From Galeruca laticollis (Eukaryota > Arthropoda > Insecta > Coleoptera > Chrysomelidae), in contig OY998178.1 of assembly GCA_963921935.1 (NCBI GenBank), positions 198,804,862-198,868,861 of the forward strand: a stretch of 64,000 nt of DNA. Reading direction: 5' to 3'. This document shows, piece after piece, positions 1 to 10,063 of this stretch. Each line of letters starts with the position of its first letter. Within the stretch, counting starts at the first letter, position 1. The position numbers were made by a program, and so were the translations under genes. The notes under the pieces were generated by a model. The model searched no databases, was not told the origin of the DNA, and saw only the letters and a program-made list of their open reading frames with translations.

Positions 1-15
1 GCAGAACACCTACAG

Positions 16-345
16 CTACTCTATTAAATGGTTGTATATTTTTGGGAGACATTGAAGGTCCGTCTTATAGTTAATTGAATTTTTGTTCTTTTTGATACAA
101 ATCATTTCTTTGATTTCACGTTTGAATCTGTTTCCTTCTTTGTCTAAAATTTTAATGTTTTCAAAATCAAAACTATGGTGGTTTTCGAATGCGTGTTTTG
201 AAAGGGTTGTGGAATGTTCATTGTTGGTTTTTATGTTATATTGGTGATTGTAAATTCTGTTATGTAGGTATTGAGATGTATGACCCACGTATTCACCATG
301 GCAATCTTTACATTTGACATTATACACTACATTACTTTGTTTCAA
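16..345 (-). pseudogene. GIY-YIG endonuclease domain of Penelope-like element
   Basis: Nicking endonuclease that follows the RT in Penelope-like elements. The protein has VVYNVKCKDC then EYVGHTSQYL, the degenerate GIY...YIG signature, with the CxxC pair typical of the Penelope linker, then an Arg in LHNRIYNH and a downstream Glu/Lys-rich helix. The open frame begins with TTG at 345 next to the RT stop, so it is the continuation of the RT polyprotein after a frameshift rather than a separate gene. Length of about 109 residues fits the domain. Confidence 0.8.
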
Positions 346-1139
346 TTTTTCGGTTTCAGTTTTGTGAAAAAAGTCTTGGTATAATTATTAGGTTTGTGCG
401 CTACATTTATATTATTTTTACTCAACAGCCCCTGAATTTTTTCTGATGCACCTTGTATGTATGGTAAACTGATATATGTTTTGGTTGAGATATTATTACT
501 AGAGTTATTACTACTCCTATTGTTTGTGTCCCTTACATTATTATTGTTATACATTTTATGTATTCGTTTTTTTATTATAGGATTGTAAAAACTTTCTGGA
601 TATTCATTACTTTGTAAAACTTCTTTAATCTTCTTCAAATTATCAGGTCTGTTATTAGGATGTGAGAGTTTTAGGGCCCTGTCTGTAAGGTTATTAACAA
701 CACTTCTTTTGTATGTGATTTGTACATTAGAATTAAAATTTAAATATCTTTCAGACCATACATGTTTGGTAAACCAATTTGTCTCAATTTTACCGGTATT
801 ATCATATTTAATTGTTATATCCAAAAAGTTTATTAGTTTTTCGTTATCTTTCTCAAAAGTAAATTGTATTCTAGTGTGGAAGTTGTTAAATTTTTTAAGT
901 GTATAATCTAACTTGGATGCTGGTATGCATAGAAGGCAGTCATCAACGTATCTTTTATAAAAATTTGGAGCATAATTTAATTGATTTATAACGGTATTTT
1001 CCAAATCTTCCATTACTAGATTTGCTATGACTGCTGCAATTGGTGATCCCATGGCTATACCATAAATTTGCGAAAAATATTCATCATTATATTTAAAATA
1101 TGTCGAATTCAAACACAACAACGTGGCTTCTATAAATTC
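342..1139 (-). pseudogene. Penelope-like reverse transcriptase, C-terminal half
   Basis: RNA-directed DNA polymerase of a retroelement. The visible protein starts inside the palm: the segment GIAMGSPIA is RT motif B' of the Penelope type and KRYVDDCLL is the catalytic motif C with both Asp present. INFLDITI follows, as usual in this group. The fingers and motif A are missing. The frame stays open upstream of its first ATG to about 1139 (EFIEATLLCLNS), showing that the coding sequence was longer. It ends at a TGA at 344-342, and the endonuclease follows in another frame, so one indel separates the domains. Asn/Ser-rich linker near the end. Confidence 0.85.
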
Positions 1140-1283
1140 AGTGGAGAAAATAAAATGAATGAGAAGAGAATGTAAACAATACTAAAAATCTTTTTATTTT
1201 TAACCTTAATCATGTTGGCCGATTACCGGGAATAAGCTTAAACGAAAATTTAAATAATGCGGTCAGGAAATACACACTGGAAA

Positions 1284-1361
1284 GTAACGTGTGTTGTAAG
1301 AAGCATTTTACGCACGAACGTAATTCCGTGTGTGCGTAAAATGCGTTACAACACGAGTTAC
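1284..1361. repeat. Imperfect palindrome (hairpin) with about 31-bp arms
   Basis: Left arm 1284-1316 reads gtaacgtgtgttgtaag then aagcattttacgcac. The right arm 1331-1361 is its reverse complement with a few changes. The spacer is about 14 bp. It resembles the hairpins at 54376-54506 and 59131-59215 in layout (two arms around a short CGAACG-type core). Confidence 0.75.
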
Positions 1362-1577
1362 GTACTATACTTTACCTACGACCCACTTGTACTTGTATTG
1401 ATAATCTTATTAAGGGATTTAAAGTACAAATAAAAACGTACATCCTCGATGCCTAGCCAAGCATCTTAGAAGTCCATCCTCGATGCCCAGCCATGTTTCG
1501 TAAAACTCCATCCTAAGTAGTATTATTTATTTTTATTAAAAATGTATGTAGAATTACCGGAATCGCAAAAAATAGCG

Positions 1578-1686
1578 TATACACCTCTCGACTAAAGTGA
1601 CATTAATCCCTTAGGGGATTACTTCCTTCAGCAATCAAACACCACCCGCGGGAATAAATGGGTCACTTTAGTCGCTTGGTGTATAA
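1578..1686. repeat. Short inverted-repeat element, about 109 bp
   Basis: The ends tatacacc...gactaaagtgac and gtcactttagtc...ggtgtata are reverse complements over about 24 bp with two or three mismatches. The middle holds ccctta/gggatta. It is MITE-sized and non-coding. Confidence 0.7.
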
Positions 1687-1978
1687 TATTCTATTGTTTA
1701 CTAATATGATACATTCAGACAACTAAAAGATGCGGATTAAATGAAAAGGAACCAATTATCATATAATTCCAAATAACTCTCAGTATTAAATGCAATCTCA
1801 TGTCTAATAAATGTTATCTACCATTTATATATAGAATAAAATTCAACGTCTAATATCTAAGTAATACATTTTTAATAAAATGGCAACGTCTATTGACAGT
1901 TGCTAAGTGGTTGCTAGGGAAGCCGTGCGATTTACTTTACATCCGTGTGTTTTGTTTTACCGTGCATAATCTTCTTAT

Positions 1979-3605
1979 CACAGATTAGAACAGATACGAA
2001 AGCTAGATAGAGAACAGTAAAGAGAGAGAGAGAGATGGGTAAACATACCCATTTAAATGTCCATCGTCGTATGTATACTCCGTTCGGGCTGCATCGCGAA
2101 ATTTTTCAACAGGGTTGTCAATTTGCATAATATTTCCTTCAATTTACGATCATAGGTCAAATATTTTATAAGCATTATTTTTAAGTGTGATAGTTATACA
2201 AATACAAATATTCGACAATCACTTGTTTTAAATCAATTTTATTAACATTAAAAGAATTATACAATTAAAAAAGATTATAATGTATAAAAATCATACCATA
2301 AATATATACTTTTTTTCACAAACCATATCTTTGGCAACCATGCACAATAACGGTGACGGCACGTGACAGCTTGGCTCAAAATACATAGCGCCATTTTTGT
2401 TTGCTTCGTTGTTTGAAGGTGTTCAATCGGCGATATTAATTGTGTTATTTGATTAATCGATTGTGCGTTGTGGTAATATTAACTATAAAAATATAGTGGT
2501 ATAGAGACTATTATTCTTATAAAATGAATAAACATCACGGCGGAGTGTGTTGTTCTTACAGAGACTGTCCAAATATCCACAAACAGAGAAATATGTGCCG
2601 AACCCTTCAGTTGGAATTAATTTATATATGATATCAACAGCTACAGAATTTACACATCCTTGTGAACGCTTCCCTCACGAATATTTTAAAAAATTGTTCA
2701 TCCGATTAAGGATTTTCTAGTTGCTGAAATTTAGCAATAGAGATTTTAAGTTCCAGCCAAAGAAAAATAGAAAACTGTCTATTTTACTCCATTTATAATC
2801 AATAAATCAATTTTTATATAAAATTGTTAATAATTTTATTGATTCCAACGAGATTACCTGCCTCGTTAAATTTAATATCCCGGCCGATTATATAAGAAAT
2901 TTTGAAGTTTTTGATATTAACTTTAGTGCTACAAATTATTATCAAAATTCTCCCTTGCATAGGTGTTGTAAATCATTCAACTGAGTCTATAACCATGTTG
3001 ATATTGATATATTCCATGACAAATTGTTTACTTTTTGTAATAAGTTGAAAAAGCTGTATCTTAATAACAAAATTATGTTTTAATTTCGTAGTATTTAGTT
3101 TCAATAGTTACAGTTATCAATTTATACTGTATACTTCATATGTTAGTGAATACTGTATTTGGGCTCGTCCCGTTTGTAGTTCCTTTGATAAATTAAGAAT
3201 TATTTGTACTTTGGAATTTGGTTGATTTTTGTCATGATTTGTGTTATCTAAAAATGTATTTATTAATTAATCTCCCAATAGTAATGACTATTTATAACAA
3301 ATCATAAGAATGTAAATATAGGTATTAAATAAATACATAAATATATATTCGATTATGGTTATTGTTTTAATTCATGGCGCAATTTTAAAGATTTAGTGGA
3401 AATTTCCAGAAAAAAAATAGATCCGGCATTGGAAATTGTTATTGTCCCCGAGTCAACATTGCAATTTGGTAAGAAATTCAGAAAATACTTTAAACTGGCA
3501 ACATCGCAGCCATACCGAGTTAAAGGTCCGAGGTCATTGACGACGGAGTTGAAAATCGTTTGATGTTTTATCGGGATTCGTATCTGTTCTCTCTCTAATC
3601 TGTGG
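1979..3605. mobile_element. Possible decayed transposon bounded by inverted repeats
   Basis: cacagattag...aacagatacgaa at 1979-2006 recurs inverted as ttcgtatctgtt...ctaatctgtg at 3577-3605. Two 11-12-base blocks in matching order make chance unlikely. The interior has a THAP-like start at 2524 but no complete gene. I could not see a convincing target duplication. Confidence 0.35.
2524..2631 (+). pseudogene. THAP-like N-terminus, broken
   Basis: An ATG opens 35 codons containing HGGVCCSYRDCPN. This resembles the start of THAP zinc-finger proteins (a Gly-Gly-Cys-Cys lead, then C-x4-C and Asn). A stop follows, and a possible continuation with CERFPHEYF appears in another frame about 40 bp later. 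If real, it is a relic of a THAP transposase or a host THAP gene. The evidence is short and weak. Confidence 0.25.
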
Positions 3606-5777
3606 TCTTACATTGATTGCCGACTGTGTGTGTGTATATGGGAGTATATTGAAAACCTATATATAGTTCAAGAAGAGGAAATGCTGACTGTAGCAAATAA
3701 ATTAGGAAAAAATATGTCTTGGCAAAAATTATAAATGAAGGTGAGTATTTAAATTTTTTTTTTATATTTGTTCATTAAATCAGATTCATTTTTTTAAGTA
3801 AATATTGCAGCTCAAACTCTTAGTAAATAGTGTTGTTGAGGCAAATTGGCGATTTTAACTTGGCTTTTGGTGGTAATTGTTAGCATGAGAACGATATATT
3901 CAATGTTTTTCAAATGTTTAGACTGTGTCACAATATATTTGAACCTATCTATCAATAAAGTATGTATTGTACAACTTTTATTTAAATATTTTACCCGATG
4001 ATCAATATACTTCTCCATACCTTATATTCCAAATTCCTGATATTAATTCACCTTTACATATTAATAACGAGCCACTCATAACTACCAAATATTCAAGGCC
4101 GAGGAAGCGAGAAAATATTGAGGTGGAGCCTAGGCAGCGTTGCCAAGGAAGTATAAATGGCTTTCTCCCTAAACCTAACGATTGGTAGTGTTTACTAAAT
4201 ATCAGCTTAGAAACATGATGCCGTACTTATTTTATTTTATAACTAAAAATTTAGGTTATTATTAGGTCTTACTGTGTATTTAATAATTTATAAAAATTAT
4301 TCTAGAACGAATAAGGATGGGCGAATAAAATAATAGGGTGTTTGTAATTTCGCCAAAGAAGATCATAAACTCATTTTATTATAAGTAATTTCGTCAAGAA
4401 ACCTTTTCGGGTATAAAATTCAACAAGTAATCTGGCCAAAACGGTAAGATCGAGTTGACTCAGGAGATAGTGAAACTAAATCTTGAAGAAATGACAAATG
4501 CTATACCATTATTATCTCCTTCTGTTTCTTTTCCGTTTTTTAATTTTGTTGGAGCTATTCTTCTGTTTATTATTTCATTTTCTTTAGATCTATCTGGTTT
4601 GTTCCCACTTTGTTGTTTTATACTGCTCTCTGATTCATCCACGTATACTAACTTTGATTAATACTTTACAATTTACCTACAGATTATGTAAGCGCGTCAT
4701 GTCATAAGTCATACACACTCTGTATACATACATAAATAATGTATTTCAAACATCAAAATATTTTATATAATCCATCCTAATAATGTTATTTTGATAAGCA
4801 GTATCATTTATCACTCAAAATTATCAAGTCATATTTTTCCTTTTTAAACCAGATAACCTTTGTGATTAGAGATTACACTTGAATTTACGTATATATTATT
4901 TAGTTTCAATAATATTACCATTGTCGTTAACCGTATTTAGATAAAAAGCCAGAAATAGATTTTACCAATCAAAAAGTATTTGCCTTAATAACGCAATTAA
5001 TTTATTATTAACAAAACCATCTAAATTAGTAGGTGAAACAATGTACATATTCCACTTTGTTTGCAACTGATAGGAAATATTTATATGTATTTATCGTCGT
5101 GAACCATGGGCGTATCGCTTCCGTATACGAGAGGGAGCTAGTATTTCTTATTTCTATGAAACGTGGTAAAATAAAGGGCAGACTGTTTCGAGGTGTTGAG
5201 TTGATAAGGGTATCACTAATTCGCTGCTTGTAGTAAATGATTATTCCACTTGAATGAAGATACTTGTTTTAAAAGTTCGTAATATATCATTTATTGACCA
5301 CTAATACTGATGTACAAAGAAGTCACAACATTACCAACAGCAGTTTATATAGGATAATACGAGATACAAAGAAACCAGTAATATAGTCCAGTAAATAAAG
5401 GGACTAGTATGGCGGTTATTTGTTGTGGTGGAATTTGTAGATCTTGAGGGACCGGAAAGAAATTTATCCAAGATTCCATTCTAGTTCAAGGGCGAATATT
5501 GGCCCTAAATTTCCAAAAATCGTTTTCGGCCATATTTCTCAAAATGAAGATCATTTCATTATCTATAAAAATGGTCGTATTGCTTTTTTCGAAAATTCGA
5601 TAGTTTCCGAGATAACGTGCCCCAAGGTTATCCAGGATTGTTGTCTCCTTCCATGAGGTCCACAGCAGCACTTTTTACGCATTTACTCATAAGCGTCGAA
5701 CAAATTGTCGAATAACTCGGTCAAAAATTAATATTTTCTCATCATTCAAAATTCATCTGAAAGGGGAAATCTATAGT
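3606..5777. other. No recognisable gene
   Basis: AT-rich sequence with short open frames only. The longest with some protein-like character are 3967-4188 (+, about 73 codons, basic middle) and 4460-4642 (-, about 60 codons, charged). Neither matches a family I know. A gtgagt donor-like site lies at 3739. No RNA gene seen. Confidence 0.4.
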
Positions 5778-5860
5778 CAGTTTTACATATGGAACGCCTC
5801 AATTATCTCAGAAATAGGTGGCACGATTTTTATAAATTTTGATTTGTAAGGATTTTGTAA
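5778..5860. repeat. Dispersed repeat copy (inverted relative at 18078-18155)
   Basis: ggaacgcctcaattatctc with flanking sequence here is the reverse complement of gagataattgaggcgttcc near 18108-18126, and the similarity extends through tcgtgc and a shared tail. The two copies lie in opposite orientation, 12 kb apart. Confidence 0.6.
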
Positions 5861-6700
5861 TATGATTGATATTATGGTGGTATTTACATTGTTGTCAGAT
5901 CTTTCGTTTTTCTAGAAATATAATGAACTTTAATATTTCAAAAGGATTACCCTGTATTTTATTTTGTTTTTGAAATCCTTAATAAATGCTAAATATTTTG
6001 CATGTAATGTTCCCTATACCTACTTGCCATAATTACGGAGATACAGCTACATTTGCAATATCTCCGCCGAAGTTAAAATAATACATAAGATGGCTATTAT
6101 TAATAAACTAGCTTAATTTGAATAATTTTAAATAATATATATCTCATAACAAGATCGAGTGTCAATAATTTAGTAAAAAAGTTCAACGAAACTGGTGCCA
6201 ATACATTTTGAAGTATCCCTGACTGCCCAATTCTTATCTCTGAGGCAATCCTATCATTTGATTCCTGAATATTGGCAGGTTTTCTTTTTTAAGGGACCCC
6301 ACAGGATTCTAAAGAGTTCATGTCAGGTGATCGTGAGGGATATTCGATAAATACAATCTTTAGGGAAAGACATTATTTATGTATTGCCTTACGTCACGCG
6401 CTTAGTGAAGTGGAGCTCCATCTTGTTGCAGTTAATTGAAACGTGAAAGTTGTTATTGTAGCAGTCATGTATTATTTTAACTTCCGCAGAGATATTGCAA
6501 ATGTAGTTATATCTCCGAAATTATGGCAATTTGGTATAGGGAACGTTACATGAAAAATATTCAGCATTTCTTAAGGATTTCAAAAACGAAATAAAATATA
6601 GGGTGATCCATTTGAAATAACAAAGTTCATTATATTTCCAGAATAATTAAAGATCTGACAACAATGTAAATATCACCATAATATCGGTCATATTATAAAA
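5851..6700. mobile_element. Fold-back DNA element with about 235-bp inverted arms
   Basis: Arms 5851-6088 and 6468-6700 are reverse complements with scattered mismatches and small indels; shared words include gatattatggtg and cagatct/agatctg. The internal 380 bp holds a transposase scrap in minus orientation (6270-6440). It looks like a non-autonomous or internally deleted Tc1/mariner-type element. Confidence 0.75.
6270..6440 (-). pseudogene. Tc1/mariner-type transposase scrap
   Basis: Reading the minus strand gives LQQDGAPLH, then a gap and VRQYINNVFP, followed by degenerate LSNIPHDHLT and a Lys-rich end. This follows the line around the second catalytic Asp (DGAP.H) and the region before the third catalytic position in IS630/Tc1/mariner transposases. 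Several stops interrupt it. Only about 55 residues remain, so it cannot encode an active enzyme. Confidence 0.65.
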
Positions 6701-6701
6701 C

Positions 6702-7146
6702 CGATTCATAAACTTGACGTTCCACTCACCGTTACCGTCGCCGTCTGCGTTCACCATTCTCTCCCAGTTAAAATCATTGAAATACATAAGAGATTTCTTT
6801 TGCCGTTCGTAGAGTTCTCGTAGCAAGTAGGAAGAACCAATAACATTTGATTTGATTGGTCACATGTTGTTTGTTTTGTTTACCTCCCTGGGATATTTGG
6901 GTTAGGATTTGTTTCATAGTTTATTTGTTCATGTGCTGAAGAGAAGTGCCAATGTTTTAAATGGATTGATTTTAAATTAATGAAATAATAAAAAAAGAAA
7001 TTGTTGGAATATGTTTATTTAAATACCTAGCGCCACAGCGGACGACAGCAGGTTTATGAAATGTAGTGTCTTCTATCTGCGGATCGACAACGGCAGTCGG
7101 CAAGACCGACGGTGGACGACGAACGGAACGTCAAGTTTATGAATCG
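6702..7146. mobile_element. MITE-like element with about 55-bp terminal inverted repeats
   Basis: ccgattcataaacttgacg at 6702-6720 recurs inverted as cgtcaagtttatgaatcg at 7129-7146, with similarity continuing inward through gccgtc/gacggc. The interior is non-coding. The next element (7151-12217) inserted at or beside its right end, since its target duplication overlaps this border. Confidence 0.7.
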
Positions 7147-7150
7147 ACCT
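7143..7150. repeat. 8-bp target-site duplication, left copy
   Basis: atcgacct precedes the left terminus at 7151 and recurs exactly at 12218-12225, directly after the right terminus. Confidence 0.9.
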
Positions 7151-7699
7151 CACGGACTTAGGATCCATGGACTTCGAATAGTATATGTTTCCCATATATC
7201 CGAAATGACTCCTCATTTTGCCTACACATGGCCGCCATGTTGCGCTAATTTTAAGTTGGTATTAAGAAGCTACAGTTCATATGCGTTTTCTTAATATTGA
7301 GGATTGAACGTTGGTTGGTTGCGCGGAATAATTGACAGCATAATAGAATTGATTAACCAATTAGAATTTAGTTGGAGAACTGTCGCGACATTTTCGTTCT
7401 GTCAATTTCTGTTTCCTTTGTCCCGTTGTTGCAATGTGATTTGACTGCTTTGTGACAGCGTCAGGAGTGGTATCAGGTCACATTTCGCAATTTTCGCATT
7501 GTATTTTAGTTTATTGAGTTAAGCGCAAGTTTGATATTTGTGTGTTAACTTTTGGATTATATTTTATATTCGTGTTTTTTACATATTATTAGTGGTTAAT
7601 TACATTTTATAAGTAGTGTTATTTTAGTAAGGTAGTTAATAGTATAATGTTATTTGTAAGATCTAAAACTCTGGGAGACTAGGTATAAACTGTGCTAAA

Positions 7700-8625
7700 A
7701 TGCAGTCCTGTTTTGTACGAGGTTGCTCTAACGCTACTTACATTTCTCGTTTGAAAGAGGGTGTAACATTTCATGAGTAAGTTATATGATGTTTTTTTGT
7801 ATGTAAGTTAATTTACATTTGCGTTTTTCTCCAATTTGTAGATTTCTCAGTGAAAATACGCTTAAAAGGTCCTGGTTGCTAGCGCTTGGAAAAGATCCAG
7901 CTTATAATATTGCTTATGAAAGGGTGTTCTCCAAACATTTTGGACAAACCAATTTTGAAGTGGCAGGCGAACGGAAACGTTTAAGAATAAAGTCAATTCC
8001 AACCCTAAAACTACCTCAATGTTTTGAAGTAGATCACCTGGAGAAAAGTTATTTACCTAGCTCATCTCCACCTACATGGTATGTTAATTTTAACTTATTA
8101 CTCACAAAGAATCAAAAAATCTTTTTTTAATTGTAGCAGCAAGCTGGAAAGTGTTGATTCACCTCAAAGTAGTTCACCAAAATCTCCGACAAAACTTTAT
8201 CCAATAAAACGGAGTGATTCAAAGTCATCTCCATCTGCTCATTCTTCTAATATAGTACGGATGTTACAATTCTTTCATCCGTATAGGTAAGTTTAATATC
8301 AAATTTTCTTTAAAATCAAAATGGAATATGTATTTTATTCATATAAATTTTGCTACCATTCATATATGCCTTGGTACCAAAGTTTAACTAGTGTAAAGAA
8401 ATGTACTATTTCAGCCAACCTTCCACTGAAAATACCAATATAAAATCGAGAGAGAAGATTCAATTAAGAGTATGCAGAAATAAACTAAAAATTTGCAGAA
8501 AATCAAGCGGGAGGCGAAAACTAAAAATAAAATCCTTGAACAGATTATCAACCGAACTAAAATATAAATTTTCTTTATATACTGAAAATTGTGTTACAGT
8601 TTTTTTGGAAGTTTGTAAACAGTAG
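7700..8625 (+). CDS. THAP-domain protein, likely P-type transposase N-terminus (4 exons, truncated)
   Basis: DNA-binding half of a THAP transposase. The exons 7700-7776, 7842-8078, 8137-8286 and 8415-8625 join in frame; each intron has gt/ag ends (gtaagt, gtatgt, gtaagt donors). Exon 1 encodes the first zinc ligands (SCFVRGC), exon 2 the rest of the THAP fold: FHEFLSENT, a Trp, VFSKHF and IPTLKL (the AVPT-box position). The usual Cys before SKHF is Phe here, so one zinc ligand is lost. Exon 3 is Ser/Pro-rich; exon 4 is strongly basic with a Leu/Ile pattern suggesting a coiled coil. Coding similarity probably ends near 8600, where a retrotransposon begins, so the last residues are accidental. 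A domesticated THAP gene is an alternative, but the flanking TIRs argue for a transposon. Confidence 0.7.
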
Positions 8626-8662
8626 GAGGGTGAATAACACTATACCTTCTGAAATGACTCTT

Positions 8663-10063
8663 TAGTCCGGTCAAATTAGACCAAAAAATAAGAGTAAAGT
8701 TACCTAAATTCCCACCAAGCTGAAAATCGGTAAGATTGTTTAAAATATCATTAAAAACAAAATTTGAAAGTTCCCCATCTTTCCCCTGTAAGGAAAAAAT
8801 TTTATTCAAGGTCAAAGGTGAAAAAAATGTGTTTTCGCGATTTTCAGCAAAACGGTAAGTTTTATCATAAAAATTCCTCAGACAAAAATTGTAAATCATA
8901 AAATTATCTACAAAAAAATGTATCAATACTTTTTTTGTACGAGCCACTGTTTTTGAGATATAACGATTCAAATAGTTGTAAAAGCTGTAATCGTCATAAT
9001 ATGCACACGTTTCCTCGCCAAAACAAGAAATTATTACTGACGGCATTCGCTTTCTTCTTTCTATGTACGGAGCTCCTAAAAAAACTACCTGCTTAGATAA
9101 GTATAGATATGCATGTTTCGTTAAAAACACCAAAAGTAAAAAACAAGTACAATTAGCTTGTCTTCCTCCAACCCCAGTTGCTGTTCATCAACATCTTTTT
9201 AGGGTACATTACCAAGTTCAAGTGTGGCTTAGTTATCAGCTAGACCCTACAGACTGAGGACCTTACCTCCACCTGCGCCGGAAAAACTGCTGAACTCGAT
9301 TTTTTGCAACTGCAGTGCTAAATGTGGTTGCAAAAAAGGCGGACTGTTCTGTTCTCCGGCATGTACAATTGTCAAGGCCGGTTGTGCTCTAACACTAAAT
9401 CAACAACAGTAGAGGATCCGTTTGATTCCAACGAGGCAACATGCGATACATCGCTATTAACGCAGTTTACATGCACTCAGGATGAAGATGAAGAAGAACA
9501 AGAAGATCAAGAAGAAGAACAAGAAGAAGATTTTGAAAGTTACGACTCGGACGATTAAATTTCACTACTTTTTTTAACTTAAATTGCTTTTATCTTCTCA
9601 ATCTCTGCTAATATCCATTATTTTTCAATTGTTTCAAATTAAACAGGATCAAAACTGACCCGTGGAATAGGCCTACTGGGGAAACCACGTTAAAAAAACG
9701 CGCTAAGTACACTACCTCATAGGTGGCGGAGAAACGTGTGCATATTATGACGATTACAACTTTTTAAATCGTTATATCTCAAAAACAGTGGCTCGTATAA
9801 AAAAAAATATTAATAAATTTCTTGTAGATAATTTTATGATCTACAATTTTTATCTGAGGTATTTTTATGATAAAACTTACCGTTTTGCTGAAAATCGTGA
9901 AAAACTAATTTTTTTGACCTTTGACCTTGAATAAAAAATTTTCCTTACAGGGGAAAGATGGGGAACTTTCAAATTTTGTGTTTAATGATATTTTAAACAA
10001 TCTTACCGATTTTCAGCTTGGTGGGAATTTAGGTAACTTCGAATGTCTAAATTGACCGGACTA
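8663..10063. mobile_element. Long-TIR DNA transposon with cysteine-rich ORF remnant (small copy)
   Basis: Arms 8663-9019 and 9725-10063 are reverse complements over about 340-357 bp. The ends are TAGTCCGGTCA...TGACCGGACTA. A 3-bp duplication (CTT at 8660-8662 and 10064-10066) flanks it, and removing the element with one CTT rejoins the jockey frame. The internal 700 bp is the 3' part of an ORF family also present at 24676-25150 inside another long-TIR element with the same TAGTCC terminus. Superfamily unassigned. Confidence 0.85.
9021..9558 (+). pseudogene. C-terminal part of unnamed transposon ORF: YGAP/QVQ block, CXC-like cysteines, acidic tail
   Basis: The reading starts just inside the left TIR with LSMYGAPKKT, then LPPTPVAVHQH, then YQVQVWL and LDPTD (stop at 9257). 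In another frame come PAPEKLL, then FCNCSAKCGCKKGGLFC, and in a third NCQGRLCSN followed by an Asp/Glu tail ending at 9558. At least two frameshifts and one stop break it. The cysteine block resembles tesmin/TSO1 CXC repeats. The order matches the copy at 24676-25150. Function is not established; it may be the tail of this element's transposase or an accessory protein. Confidence 0.7.

Larger units (their letters stand above)
1..1139 (-). mobile_element. Penelope-like retroelement fragment, 5'-truncated
   Basis: The minus strand carries the end of a reverse transcriptase followed by a GIY-YIG endonuclease, the domain order that defines Penelope-like elements. Homology fades upstream of about 1139, so the copy is truncated at its 5' side; its 3' side runs off the window. 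RT and endonuclease are in different frames around 342-345, so this copy is dead. It is unlike the Penelope-like element at 14078-17290 at protein level, so it is probably another family. Confidence 0.85.
1140..1978. other. Non-coding stretch with two palindromes
   Basis: No coding sequence recognised. It contains the palindromes listed separately at 1284-1361 and 1578-1686. A short doublet at 1441-1500 repeats ccatcctcgatgcc about 40 bp apart. A purine run of GA repeats lies just beyond at 2020-2036. Confidence 0.5.

Noticed and set aside
3690..3745. Possible exon ending at a gtgagt donor
   Set aside because: Only about 18 residues (VQEEEMLTVANKLGKN) before a stop; no partner exon.
8594..9133. 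A 179-codon open frame on the minus strand
   Set aside because: It lies across the left TIR of the element at 8663-10063, and its sequence is repeated in inverse at 9725-10063 without an equivalent protein; chance frame.
9470..9558. Glu/Asp-rich run as a simple GAA/GAT repeat
   Set aside because: It continues the frame of the cysteine segment and has an equivalent acidic tail in the copy at 24676-25150, so it was kept as part of the ORF remnant.
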